Source of the DNA: Paenibacillus uliginis N3/975
GTDB lineage: Bacteria; Bacillota; Bacilli; Paenibacillales; Paenibacillaceae
Length of the DNA stretch: 64,000 nt
Direction of reading: 5' to 3'
Assembly (NCBI RefSeq): GCF_900177425.1
Contig: NZ_LT840184.1
Span: forward strand, 16,308 to 80,307
Position numbers and translations under genes: made by a program. Below are positions 8,708 to 17,165 of the stretch, one piece after another; positions within the stretch are counted from its first letter, which is position 1; every line of letters starts with the position of its first letter. Under the pieces are notes generated by a model. That model was not told the DNA's origin. It saw only the letters and a program-made list of their open reading frames with translations, and made no database searches.

Positions 8708-8863
8708 GGGCCGTCCCAAAAGTGGTAACCTCACTTGAGGGATAGTTCACTTTAATCAAAAAAAGCTAAAAAAAATAAAGAAATGGCGGTGTAGAAAGTT
8801 ACTCCTGCACCGTCATTTCTTTATTTTGATCTATAGCTGCTTTCTTGATTAAATTATGGGCGA
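8708..8863 (-). mobile_element. IS1182-like element 3' end, second copy
   Basis: The left end GGGCCGTCCCAAAAG begins at 8708 and is followed by GTAACCTC, TTTAATCAAAAA and a long hairpin, all shared with the element at 564-660. The minus strand encodes only the last 21 transposase residues (LAHNLIKKAAIDQNKEM and a stop at 8799-8801). No matching right end was found before the next gene. About 20 extra bases near 8735 distinguish it from the first copy. Confidence 0.7.
8772..8827. repeat. Inverted repeat of the second IS1182-like remnant
   Basis: Arms at 8772-8792 and 8807-8827 pair over about 20 bp with two imperfect positions. It is the diverged counterpart of the perfect hairpin at 609-660. 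Confidence 0.65.
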
Positions 8864-9060
8864 GCACGAAATAGCGTAGAGGACGAAGCGATTCCGGAGA
8901 AGCGTGAGCGGTAAAAGCTTTCCCAAGGAAAGCTCGCATCGAAAGCATACGATGTGTGGGCGAGCACAAAAAGAAGAAGGAGCCATTCTCATGCATCTAT
9001 TTTCAAGTAAACTCGACACTGTTACTATATTTTTGTTGATTGATAAATAATAATTAGAAG
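8864..9060. other. Low-information spacer with a duplicated TGGGCGAGCAC
   Basis: The 11-mer TGGGCGAGCAC occurs near 8857 and again near 8951, flanking GAAGCG/GAGCGG-rich sequence of the sort often seen in Paenibacillus intergenic repeats. It may mark a recombination junction of the IS remnant. No gene is supported. Confidence 0.3.
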
Positions 9061-9069
9061 AGGTATTTC

Positions 9070-9960
9070 ATGAATATGATTAACGTCGATTTAGTTGTAA
9101 GATTAATAAATGAACAATTTCCCGAATGGTCTGGTTTAGAGGTTAGACCTGTACAATTTAGTGGGCATGACAATAGAACTTTTCATTTAGGTGAGCATAT
9201 GAGTGTCAGGTTACCAAGTGCAGAATCCTATGTCCCTCAAGTTGAAAAAGAACAAATATGGCTACCCATACTACGCCAAAAACTTTCTTTACCCATTTCT
9301 ACACCATTAGCTAAAGGTAATCCGAATGAAGAATATCCATGGCCTTGGTCGATCAATAAGTGGCTAGAGGGAGAGACATTGTCTCCAAACAATATGAATG
9401 ATCTCAATCAATTGGCGAGGGACTTGGGGACGTTTTTAATTGAATTACAATCGATTGATGCGAGTGGAGGTCCGTTAGCTGGGGCGCACAATTTCCACAG
9501 AGGCGGAAATATAGTTGTATATGATGAGGAGTCTAGATATGCAATTGAGAATAATAAAGATACTTTTAATGAACACGTATTGAAAGAAATTTGGGAACTG
9601 GCATTAGATTCTAAATGGGAGTCAGATCCTGTCTGGGTTCATGGTGATATAGCGCCAGGAAATATATTGGTTAGAGATGGAAAACTTTCTGCAGTCATTG
9701 ATTTCGGAATATTGGGTGTAGGAGATCCTGCTTGCGATGCTGCAATGGCATGGACATTTTTTGATAATGATAGTCGAAAGATATTCAAGCATGTATTAAA
9801 TATGGATGAAGGAACTTGGAATAGAGCAAGGGGATGGGCGCTATGGAAGGCTTTGATCACATACAATGGTAACAAAAATTCTAACACAGCAATCGCAGAA
9901 GAATCCTATCATGTTATTAATATAATAGTAGATGATTACAAATCAGAGAAAATACAATAA
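9070..9960 (+). CDS. Aminoglycoside phosphotransferase (APH)-family kinase
   Basis: The 296-residue protein has an APH/choline-kinase fold. The catalytic Brenner-type motif is VHGDIAPGNILV near residue 197, followed by the metal-binding VIDFGILGVGDPACD. An N-terminal nucleotide-binding lobe (about 20-110) precedes them. Family members phosphorylate aminoglycosides, macrolides or small hydroxyl metabolites. Nothing here fixes the substrate, so resistance should not be assumed. The ATG follows an AGAGG site. It stands alone between the IS remnant and a convergent flavin monooxygenase gene. Confidence 0.82.
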   Translation: MNMINVDLVVRLINEQFPEWSGLEVRPVQFSGHDNRTFHLGEHMSVRLPSAESYVPQVEKEQIWLPILRQKLSLPISTPLAKGNPNEEYPWPWSINKWLEGETLSPNNMNDLNQLARDLGTFLIELQSIDASGGPLAGAHNFHRGGNIVVYDEESRYAIENNKDTFNEHVLKEIWELALDSKWESDPVWVHGDIAPGNILVRDGKLSAVIDFGILGVGDPACDAAMAWTFFDNDSRKIFKHVLNMDEGTWNRARGWALWKALITYNGNKNSNTAIAEESYHVINIIVDDYKSEKIQ

Positions 9961-10115
9961 TGATTTCAATCTTCGAATGGAGTTTTAGACCAAAGAGCCA
10001 GTTACGAATCAAAATTTTATGATGATAACAGCGGCTTCCTTTTTAAACAAACTGGGCAGCACCTCCAAGCTTTTAGCTTAGAAGGGCTGTCCTATGTTTT
10101 AATAAGTATCAGGTG

Positions 10116-11420
10116 TTAAATACCCAAATGTGCCCTCAGAGTCGAACCTGCATATTCGCTTCTGAACAAGCCTCTTTCAACCAACTGCGGCATCAGTTTT
10201 TCAAAAAATATTTTCATGGATTCTTCTGAACCGCCCGGAAGAGCTATAAATCCGTCAATAGCCCCAGCCTCAAACCGCTCAATAATATCGTTCAATACGT
10301 CCTCAACCGTTCCAACGGAAACCCAGTGAGCAGATCCGACGACCTCGGGCCTTGCCAACACCTCTTCCACTGTAGGCTGATGGTTTGTAATATACCGGCG
10401 CAACAGCTCAGCATGTGTCCGGCTGCGGACTGGCTGATTCGGATCGGGAAGCATATCGGCAGTTACGCGATGATCCAAAGCAAAGCTGCTTAAATCAAGG
10501 CCCAGCACTGACTTGAGCGATGCATGTCTGCGCTCCACACTCAAGTGCGCATGTGCAGACTTATGTAATTCATGCGCTTCCTCGCGAGTTTCAGCCAAGA
10601 AAAAATATAATCCAGGCAAAACTTTGATGGCGTTCGGATCGCGTCCATGTTCCTTGGCTCTTCTTCTCAGATCATTTCGCAATTCCACTCCGGATTCAAG
10701 GTCTGGCATCGCCGCAAAAATAGCATCCGCTATTGAAGAGGCGAAATTTCGTCCTGTATCTGACGCGCCTGCTTGAAATAATGGAATGGATCCCGATGTA
10801 TGGGCAGGCAAAGTAAGAGGTCCCTGGACACTGAAAAAATCACCTGAATGATGAATTGCGGAAACCTTATCCTTATCAGAAAAAATGCCTGACTCGCGGT
10901 CAATCACAATGGCTTCATTCGGAAAACTTTCCCAGAGCTTGCGTACGACATCAGTAAATTCCATTGCTTTCGCATATCTTTCTTGCGGTGAAGGCATAGG
11001 CGAATCACCGAAATTTTCTGCGCCTTCAATCGAAGTTACGATGTTCCAGCCAGCGCGCCCGTTGCTAAGCCAGTGCAACGACTGAAGCTGCCTTGCGACA
11101 ACATACGGCGGATTGAACGTGGTGGAAACCGTTGTAACCAATCCAATCCTCTCGGTTTCACGAGCAATTGCCGCAAAAATCATTGTAGGGTCGGGACTGC
11201 CAAAATTAGCGGAATCGCCCAGCATCTGCGGACTAACATAAAGATAATCCGCCCTGAAAAGAAAATCGAGCTTTGCCTTCTCCGCCATCTTTGCCAAATC
11301 AATGTAATAGTCAATTGACCCCATCTTTTCCACACCGCTGTCTGGGCGCCGCCAACCGTCTCCTTTCATCCAAGTTGCAGATAAGGACAATCCAATACAT
11401 AATTGTCTATTTGTAGTCAA
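10116..11420 (-). CDS. LLM-class flavin-dependent monooxygenase, NtaA/SnaA/DszA type
   Basis: A 434-residue TIM-barrel monooxygenase of the two-component family that uses reduced FMN. Recognisable segments are WMKGDGWRRPDSG at the start, FRADYLYV, the TTVSTTFNPPYVVAR region, SNGRAGWNIVTS and QERYAKAMEFTDVVRKLWES. Relatives act on EDTA and nitrilotriacetate, dibenzothiophene sulfone or organosulfur compounds. The start is TTG at 11418-11420, nine bases after a GGAGGG site; the TTG three codons earlier is too close to it. A Fur-like box lies about 160 bases upstream, so iron control is plausible. No flavin reductase is adjacent. Confidence 0.85.
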   Translation of the reverse strand: MTTNRQLCIGLSLSATWMKGDGWRRPDSGVEKMGSIDYYIDLAKMAEKAKLDFLFRADYLYVSPQMLGDSANFGSPDPTMIFAAIARETERIGLVTTVSTTFNPPYVVARQLQSLHWLSNGRAGWNIVTSIEGAENFGDSPMPSPQERYAKAMEFTDVVRKLWESFPNEAIVIDRESGIFSDKDKVSAIHHSGDFFSVQGPLTLPAHTSGSIPLFQAGASDTGRNFASSIADAIFAAMPDLESGVELRNDLRRRAKEHGRDPNAIKVLPGLYFFLAETREEAHELHKSAHAHLSVERRHASLKSVLGLDLSSFALDHRVTADMLPDPNQPVRSRTHAELLRRYITNHQPTVEEVLARPEVVGSAHWVSVGTVEDVLNDIIERFEAGAIDGFIALPGGSEESMKIFFEKLMPQLVERGLFRSEYAGSTLRAHLGI

Positions 11421-11581
11421 CTCTACCAACCCTCCTCTATAGAAAAATAATTTTGCGCCTAGGAAATATTCCGATCAGTGCATGCTCAAGAAGGCGAAGC
11501 CAACCGATTTAACATCCAGCACAGATGCCTCTCCATGGCAACAAGCACCCCGGTGATCATAATGCGACCTCCGAAAACGTT

Positions 11582-11600
11582 AATAATGATTCTCATTATC
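11582..11600. promoter_or_regulatory. Fur-like box upstream of the flavin monooxygenase
   Basis: AATAATGATTCTCATTATC matches 16 of 19 positions of the classic GATAATGATAATCATTATC and has 7-bp palindromic arms ATAATGA/TCATTAT. It lies between the AraC regulator and the monooxygenase, both on the minus strand, so it can only serve the monooxygenase promoter. Confidence 0.7.
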
Positions 11601-11691
11601 AATATAAAGTGTAGCAAGGACTATAAGAAATGCAAATACACAAATCGCGAATGCTATATGTAGGATTATCTAATCCAGGCTTGCTGTGTGA

Positions 11692-12519
11692 TTATTTATG
11701 ATGTTCTAAGTTATGTGCGTATGCAGAGGGAGACACACCGAATTTGTTTTTAAATACTCTACTGAAATATAGCGGATTGGCATAACCGACACTGACAGCA
11801 ATATCGCGGATGGGAAATTGACCTGCTTTAAGTAATTCACTCGCTCTTTCCATACGATAATGAATGACATAGTCGATGGGACGGAAACCCGTATATTTGT
11901 GAAAGAAGTATGAGAAGCGTTTGGGACTCATAGCATGCAAGTTAGCTAACTCATCGAGTGTCAACGGATTCATGTAATGCCCGTTAATGTATGCAATAGC
12001 CTCTTCTATCACTCTTTTACTTGGAAAACTGCCGCTCTCCCTATACCTGCAACCCACCAGAACTTGATACACGATGCTTAAGAATAATTCCTTGACACGA
12101 AGTTTCCCAATCCCTCCAAGTGTATGGGCATTCTGATGGAGCAGGATCAGTAATTCTATCACTCTCGGATTTGTTCCCGGTTCAAGCTTAAAATGAGAGT
12201 CGCATTCATGACCTCTATTTTCATCACCTATCTTGTCCAATCGATAAAAAAGTGAATAGTACTCGAACTCTGATTGTCCTATAACTTGGGAGTTAAGTTG
12301 CATGCCTGGAGCCGCATGAAATACTGATCCTGGAAGTAATTCGTAAGCAGTTCCGTTCACACACATTCTAGCTTCTCCACGAATGATAAATAGAAATCCA
12401 TGCTTTACGGTCTTAAAGTCACGCAATATACTTTTCGGCTGGATGACTAAACGGTAGACACTTTCTATATCACAGGAACCACTAGCAAATATCTCGGCTA
12501 ATTTATTCAAATCTATCAT
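11692..12519 (-). CDS. AraC-family transcriptional regulator with N-terminal cupin
   Basis: A 275-residue regulator. The N-terminal half (about 20-130) is a cupin-like ligand or dimerisation domain; the C-terminal half (about 170-270) has two helix-turn-helix units with LDELANLHAMSPKRFSYFF and the signature IRDIAVSVGYANPLYFSRVF. The ATG at 12517-12519 is preferred over the GTG nine bases upstream because a GGGAG site is then about 11 bases away. The monooxygenase gene is 270 bases downstream but has its own promoter region. The effector is unknown. Confidence 0.85.
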   Translation of the reverse strand: MIDLNKLAEIFASGSCDIESVYRLVIQPKSILRDFKTVKHGFLFIIRGEARMCVNGTAYELLPGSVFHAAPGMQLNSQVIGQSEFEYYSLFYRLDKIGDENRGHECDSHFKLEPGTNPRVIELLILLHQNAHTLGGIGKLRVKELFLSIVYQVLVGCRYRESGSFPSKRVIEEAIAYINGHYMNPLTLDELANLHAMSPKRFSYFFHKYTGFRPIDYVIHYRMERASELLKAGQFPIRDIAVSVGYANPLYFSRVFKNKFGVSPSAYAHNLEHHK

Positions 12520-12539
12520 GTACTGCACCTGCTCCCTGC

Positions 12540-12623
12540 ACGATTAACGAGAATTGGTACGAAGTGGTTGAGGAAGTGAATGGAGATGATTTAATGAGGT
12601 GGCTTAATTATAAAGTGGTCTAA
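12540..12623 (+). pseudogene. Possible gene-end remnant
   Basis: A plus-strand frame reads ENWYEVVEEVNGDDLMRWLN and a few more residues before TAA at 12621-12623. The composition looks protein-like, but there is no start or ribosome site and I do not recognise it. It could be the tail of a lost gene or chance. Confidence 0.25.
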
Positions 12624-12666
12624 TCCCAAGGAGGGCACTCTACGTCAGTACCCTCCTTGGGATTAG
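12620..12666. terminator. 16-bp perfect hairpin downstream of the ATP pyrophosphatase gene
   Basis: Arms CTAATCCCAAGGAGGG (12620-12635) and its complement (12651-12666) are perfect. Neither side has a good T-run, so terminator function is likely but unproven. It lies between the ends of the ATP pyrophosphatase gene (minus) and the small remnant (plus). Confidence 0.5.
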
Positions 12667-12695
12667 ATATTTCCGTATCAGGTATCCGTGTCCAC

Positions 12696-13385
12696 CTACT
12701 TATCTAACTCTAAAGGCAAAAAAACATAATCCCCATTCCTCAGAATCTCACATGAACGAACGGGAATAGGATGTTTAAAAATAGGTCCATCGATTACGGT
12801 AGTATGGAACTCTCCGCCTTCTCCACATGGGTCAATGCCGCGAGCTTCAAGCTCTTTTACATATTCATGAGTCAACGTTCGGCCTAAATCGTCTTCCTGC
12901 ATTCCTAGCGATAGATTTACAGTAACAACGATCGTTACAAATCCCAGATTGATGAATTCATCGACAGCTTCTCGGTGATCCATTTCCCATAGGGGCATCC
13001 CAAGCTTTAATCCCGCATTTTTCGTAACTTTGTCATGCCAACAGCCATGGGCAGGCATATCCAAGTCTCCCGTTACTAACACTTCGGCTCCCTGATCTTT
13101 AGCTTTTTCTAAAAGGCCCATATAAATGGTTTCATAATCATCCCAGCTCGCAGCAGCAGTATATACAGGCAACCCTATGGATTCAGCTTGGGCTTGTATT
13201 AATTCCGGCGGCATTCCGTGGGATCTGGAACGTTTTCCTTCCTCCTCCAACATCATGATAAGTCCAACGGCTTCTCCAACCTTCATTGCTTTATATAGAG
13301 CTAGAGTACTATCCTTTCCACCACTAAAAGAAGCTATAAATTTATGCCCGCGAGCACCATTTTTCCAATCTACTATTTCTGTCAT
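12696..13385 (-). CDS. Dph6-related ATP pyrophosphatase
   Basis: A 229-residue N-type ATP pyrophosphatase with the PP-loop SFSGGKDSTLALYKA near the N-terminus and the family-typical EEGKRSRSHGMP, VTGDLDMPAHGCWHDKV and CGEGGEFHTTVIDGP segments. Archaeal and eukaryotic relatives are diphthine-ammonia ligases. Bacteria lack diphthamide, so here it probably adenylates another carboxylate or amide substrate. The ATG (13383-13385) opening MTEIVDWK follows an AAAGGGG site; an upstream ATG would add 11 poorly conserved residues. Confidence 0.8.
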   Translation of the reverse strand: MTEIVDWKNGARGHKFIASFSGGKDSTLALYKAMKVGEAVGLIMMLEEEGKRSRSHGMPPELIQAQAESIGLPVYTAAASWDDYETIYMGLLEKAKDQGAEVLVTGDLDMPAHGCWHDKVTKNAGLKLGMPLWEMDHREAVDEFINLGFVTIVVTVNLSLGMQEDDLGRTLTHEYVKELEARGIDPCGEGGEFHTTVIDGPIFKHPIPVRSCEILRNGDYVFLPLELDK

Positions 13386-13541
13386 GCATTTCTTACCCCT
13401 TTGCTGTTTTTTTTGCACAATGTTTGTTAATGAACAGGTTTAGGTAATGTACGTAACTATTATGAACGAATTACATGCCTCTGCCAAATGGTTGTTCCAA
13501 AATGTATCTTTACATGGTGTAGGAAGGGGGGGGATGCAGAA

Positions 13542-13570
13542 AAAGGCGACAGCTGCGAGCCGTCGCCTTT
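13542..13570 (-). terminator. Rho-independent terminator of the dehydrogenase gene
   Basis: Stem AAAGGCGAC/GTCGCCTTT with an 11-base loop, followed on the minus strand by a T-run. Confidence 0.8.
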
Positions 13571-13584
13571 AGACAAACTTTCAT

Positions 13585-14613
13585 TTATTTAACGTAGTAA
13601 TGAAGAGGGTATGTGCGGTACTGGGCTGGAGCCATTTTCTCGGTTGTGTGGAAGCCAGCCGGAGCCTGAAGCAACTCAGGGATACGGTTGACCACTGTTG
13701 CGCATGTAAGCTCTACCGTTGCCGGGCAAGAGATGTTGACCTCTGTTTTCGGCTCGCCTTTAATGACCCAATCGTTGTGGTCCACTTCGTCCTCAGCATA
13801 CACTTTGCCGATACACTCTGTTACGATGACCGGTCCTTGATGGGTGACGGTTGTGACGACCGCGGACATGCCTGTGGCATCACCAGCAGGAATTGTTTTG
13901 CCAAGTGTGGTGGAATGAAGATCTTGATCATGCGTCATCGGAATCAATTGTTGATCCATCGATTTAATGGTCCATCCGAACTGTGAGCACAACCATTCAT
14001 TGGCGTTTCTCATAAAGGACGGAAGATCATTGTTGCTGGCAATCTTCTCTTCGAATTCCTTAATCGTTAAGCCTGCTCCGTGAACCTCTGCAAGCGCGAT
14101 GCCGTACTCTTCGACATTGTAGCTGGACATGCCTTCAATTCTAGTAATCTGATGCGTTGCGCCCGCTAATACGGTGATTAAGTTACCCCAGAACACATCC
14201 TGATATCCCGAACCGGTTAAGGTGCAATTGTTGTCTTTAGCAAGCCGGTCCAGACGGTTGGTCAGCGCAGGGGAGGTTGTCCAAGGATAGAACGCTTCTT
14301 CACACGTACTAATTGCGTTCACGCCGTGACGAGCCGCCAATTCAAAAGCGTCATACATATCTGTCATTAAGCTTGTCGTGGAAATGATGCACACTTGTGC
14401 GTCGCATTCTTTAAATACTTGCTCAGCGTCGGAGCGGATAGGAACATTCAATTTCACGCCCAAACCTGCTACCTCACCTGCATCTTTACCAACGACGTTC
14501 GGATTCATATCGATCGCGCCTACGATTTCTGCACCTTTTTCATACAGATATCTGAGGAAAACCTGACCCATTTTACCGCAGCCGTATTGAATGACTCTAA
14601 TTCTTTCTTTCAT
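13585..14613 (-). CDS. 2,4-diaminopentanoate dehydrogenase-like NAD(P)-binding protein
   Basis: A 342-residue Rossmann-fold dehydrogenase with nucleotide-binding YGCGKMGQVFLRYL near residue 10 and a dihydrodipicolinate reductase-like fold. Length and motifs (CEEAFYPWTTSP, GSGYQDVFWGNL, HTTEKMAPAQYRTYPLHYYV) fit the clostridial diaminopentanoate dehydrogenase group of ornithine breakdown better than the much shorter DapB. No other ornithine fermentation genes are nearby, so the substrate is uncertain. Expression is probably governed by the 19-bp-spacer promoter upstream and the adjacent MerR regulator. Confidence 0.7.
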   Translation of the reverse strand: MKERIRVIQYGCGKMGQVFLRYLYEKGAEIVGAIDMNPNVVGKDAGEVAGLGVKLNVPIRSDAEQVFKECDAQVCIISTTSLMTDMYDAFELAARHGVNAISTCEEAFYPWTTSPALTNRLDRLAKDNNCTLTGSGYQDVFWGNLITVLAGATHQITRIEGMSSYNVEEYGIALAEVHGAGLTIKEFEEKIASNNDLPSFMRNANEWLCSQFGWTIKSMDQQLIPMTHDQDLHSTTLGKTIPAGDATGMSAVVTTVTHQGPVIVTECIGKVYAEDEVDHNDWVIKGEPKTEVNISCPATVELTCATVVNRIPELLQAPAGFHTTEKMAPAQYRTYPLHYYVK

Positions 14614-14687
14614 GTGGACAACCTCCTACATTGTTATTATTTTCACAAACTATAATGTTAATGATGTTGGGAGCTCCTTATGTCCTT

Positions 14688-14718
14688 ATCATAAACTCTA
14701 TAGTAACTATAGAGTCAA
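14688..14718 (-). promoter_or_regulatory. MerR-type promoter with 19-bp spacer and dyad
   Basis: On the minus strand TTGACT (-35, 14713-14718) and TATGAT (-10, 14688-14693) are separated by exactly 19 bases filled by the palindrome ACTCTATAGTTACTATAGAGT. An overlong spacer with a centred dyad is the hallmark of promoters untwisted by MerR-family activators. It overlaps the end of the merR-like gene and points at the dehydrogenase gene. Confidence 0.8.
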
Positions 14719-15548
14719 CCTCTTTTGATCGGAACTTGCAATTTCATAAACATATTCCGCTCGTCATGATGAAATACCGGTAATTCCACCACCACTTCAC
14801 AAATGTAATCCCCAATCACCTCATAACCGTGCTCATGTACATAATCGAATAATTTGCCCGCATACTTCTGCTCATGAAAGAAACTATCGCAATATATGCA
14901 CAAATAGTCGTGTTCCGGGATGATCTCCACGCCTGCCTGCATTTCAAAATCGGGATCTACGAACAAAAAAACTTCCGTCGATACAAAATGTCCCCGTTCA
15001 ATCGCTTCTTGCCGGATAATAGAGCCGACATTGCAAAAGTATGCCATTGGCAAATGGTTGACGATCGCCTGGGCACGCAGCTCCCGCAGTATATATTCGT
15101 ACGTTTCAAGCGTATTCTCATAAATATTGACGTTGCTGTCGTAGCAATAAATTTTGCGCTCCGGAATGCGCTCCAGAACGATATGCCCTTCGCCCGGAGC
15201 GCTCATATATGTGTCGTAATTTTTAATGCTGACTTGGACCGCTTTTTTCATCTGATCTAGTTCCTTCATTTTGTGCTCAATGAGAACCGCTTGCTGCCGC
15301 AGCATCTCGGGGATAGATTCAACATTTTCGCTGTCGAACCAAGCTTTTATATTGTCCAACGACATGCCTAAATATTTCATATAGTTGATCATATCCAGTC
15401 TGGCGCATTGCTTGATTCCGTAGTAACGGTAACCCGTGCTTTCATCAACATACTCAGGCTTTAACAGCCCCAGCTTGGCATAATAGCGCAGCGTTTGAAC
15501 AGAGGTGTTATTCAATTCGGCCATGCGGCCGATCGATAGTTTATCCAT
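14715..15548 (-). CDS. MerR-family regulator with GyrI-like effector domain (BmrR type)
   Basis: A 277-residue protein. The N-terminal winged helix (about 1-70) has SIGRMAELNNTSVQTLRYYAKLGLL split by the usual helix pattern. A coiled-coil dimer helix (about 75-115) follows, and a C-terminal GyrI-like ligand domain (about 120-277) resembles BmrR multidrug sensors. The ATG is at 15546-15548 after AGAAGGG. It lies directly upstream of the dehydrogenase promoter, which has the 19-bp spacer expected of its targets. Confidence 0.85.
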   Translation of the reverse strand: MDKLSIGRMAELNNTSVQTLRYYAKLGLLKPEYVDESTGYRYYGIKQCARLDMINYMKYLGMSLDNIKAWFDSENVESIPEMLRQQAVLIEHKMKELDQMKKAVQVSIKNYDTYMSAPGEGHIVLERIPERKIYCYDSNVNIYENTLETYEYILRELRAQAIVNHLPMAYFCNVGSIIRQEAIERGHFVSTEVFLFVDPDFEMQAGVEIIPEHDYLCIYCDSFFHEQKYAGKLFDYVHEHGYEVIGDYICEVVVELPVFHHDERNMFMKLQVPIKRG

Positions 15549-15584
15549 AACGATAGATCCCTTCTCAATCACGCTTAGTCATAT

Positions 15585-16496
15585 CTAATGTTTGTTGGAC
15601 TCTATGGGGTGGTTTCCAAGAAAATCAATGACAAGCTCGTTAATCTGTTGTTTCTGTTCAACACTTAAAAGATGCCCTGCCTTAGGGATGGTTGCTATCG
15701 TGACATCTGGAATGATGCTCGCCTTCGCTTGAACTGTCTTGATGGAATGGCGGTAAATGACTTCGTCTTCCCCGACCATGAATAAAGTAGGGACTGGGAG
15801 CTGTGACAGTTCTTCTTCAGTGAATACGGCAGGAAGCAGCCCGAGTCGAGGGACGCAGCTCTGGTAGCTCGCTGTAAGCAGTGATTTATAGGACTCGGGA
15901 AGTAGACTCAGGTTATTATGTTTCGACATGCACCATGTGAATGCGCGATCAATAAGCCACGGTTTTGGGAACATCACAGGAGGAAACATCTTTACATAGA
16001 ACATCCTTGAAAGCGGCGCAAAGGAGCCCGCAGGTGCCAGCAGCCCAAGCGAATGTACATGCGACGGATGCGCTACCGTAAAATTCAAAGACAAAAAACC
16101 GCCCATGGAATGCCCCAATAAATGAAACGCGCCCAATTGCAGTTCACGGACTAGCTCCAACAGCCATTGCGCTGCTGCTTCTTTGCTTGAAAGCGGCTTT
16201 AGGAGTGTACTTCTGCCAAAGTCTCCAGGGACATCAATGCAATGAACATAATAATTCTTGGACCATTCAGCAATGTTTGCACTCCACATGAGCGAGGTTG
16301 CGGTCATTCCGTGAATGAGCAGCAGAGGTGGATTCGCCTTATTACCGCATTTGATCATATGAGTACTTCCGAAGTCAGTTGTAACAAAGCAGGATTCGTA
16401 AGAAACAGGCCACTCACTCAGCGCTCGGTCATAAGCGGCTGTGAAGTGCGCTCTCGCACTAACGCTTCTAAATATAGATAAATCCTTCGTATCCAT
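15585..16496 (-). CDS. Alpha/beta hydrolase
   Basis: A 303-residue alpha/beta-hydrolase with oxyanion-hole LLIHGMTATS, nucleophile elbow LLGHSMGGFLS, an acid near MVGEDEVI and the catalytic histidine in AGHLLSVEQ. Such enzymes cleave esters, lactones or related bonds; the substrate is unknown. The ATG follows AAAGGAG, four bases after the tetR-like stop, so the two genes are translationally linked and the hydrolase is probably part of the response the regulator controls. Confidence 0.85.
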   Translation of the reverse strand: MDTKDLSIFRSVSARAHFTAAYDRALSEWPVSYESCFVTTDFGSTHMIKCGNKANPPLLLIHGMTATSLMWSANIAEWSKNYYVHCIDVPGDFGRSTLLKPLSSKEAAAQWLLELVRELQLGAFHLLGHSMGGFLSLNFTVAHPSHVHSLGLLAPAGSFAPLSRMFYVKMFPPVMFPKPWLIDRAFTWCMSKHNNLSLLPESYKSLLTASYQSCVPRLGLLPAVFTEEELSQLPVPTLFMVGEDEVIYRHSIKTVQAKASIIPDVTIATIPKAGHLLSVEQKQQINELVIDFLGNHPIESNKH

Positions 16497-16500
16497 CAAC

Positions 16501-17115
16501 TCACTCCTTTAAAGATGATGTATCGATGAAAATTCTCAAGATCTGATCTACCTGTGGAAAGTCTTCCAACAACGGGTAGGTTAATTGGGTAAACACAACA
16601 CCGTTCAGCATCGAAGAGTACATAAGAGCTTGCTCCGATGGATCCACCTTGATGAATTCACCCTGCTCCTGACCTTGCTGGAACAGATGCTTAAGCAATT
16701 CCAGACTCTTGGCTGAATATTCTTTTGAAATCGCTGATGCCTCTTCCGGGACCGTCTTGGACGTATTGGTTTGCAGCGCGATCAGAAAGAAATGACCGCT
16801 CTCCCGAGTGTGAGCAAAAATCCCTTCCGTCATTGCCTTTAGACGTTCATAAGGGCTTCCGTTGCTGTGCACAGCTTGATGAATTGTTTCATAGGAGGTA
16901 ATAAATGCAGTCTTTGCTAACTCAATATAAATATCTTCTTTGGAAGAAAAATAATGATAAATCAAACCGTGGCTTAGTTGAGCTTCACCCACAATATCGC
17001 TTACTTTCGTACCCGCATAGCCCCGCTCTCCAAACACCTTCGCCCCGGCTGCCAGTAGTTGCTGTTTACGTATATCACGAATTTGCTGATTCTGTTCATC
17101 CACTCTGGGAGACAT
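16501..17115 (-). CDS. TetR/AcrR-family regulator
   Basis: A 204-residue repressor with an N-terminal helix-turn-helix (about 15-60, GERGYAGTKVSDIVGEA and LSHGLIYHYFSSKEDIY) and a variable all-helical ligand domain. An AAGGAGG site sits nine bases before the ATG. It is first gene in an operon with the hydrolase. The dyad at 17166-17191, just upstream, is the likely autoregulatory operator. Confidence 0.88.
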   Translation of the reverse strand: MSPRVDEQNQQIRDIRKQQLLAAGAKVFGERGYAGTKVSDIVGEAQLSHGLIYHYFSSKEDIYIELAKTAFITSYETIHQAVHSNGSPYERLKAMTEGIFAHTRESGHFFLIALQTNTSKTVPEEASAISKEYSAKSLELLKHLFQQGQEQGEFIKVDPSEQALMYSSMLNGVVFTQLTYPLLEDFPQVDQILRIFIDTSSLKE

Positions 17116-17165
17116 GGTGTAAATCCTCCTTGACGAAAATGTTATTTATAAGGTGATCGTAACCA

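Noticed and set aside
9070..9960. Reading the APH-family gene as a proven aminoglycoside resistance gene
   Set aside because: The fold is clear but the substrate-specific regions match no known resistance subgroup that I can recognise.
10084..10092. GGGCTGTCC as a third IS1182-like end
   Set aside because: Only nine bases match and there is no hairpin or transposase sequence next to it.
13585..14613. Annotation as dihydrodipicolinate reductase (dapB)
   Set aside because: The protein is about 340 residues, much longer than DapB, and lacks the DapB signature; only the fold is shared.
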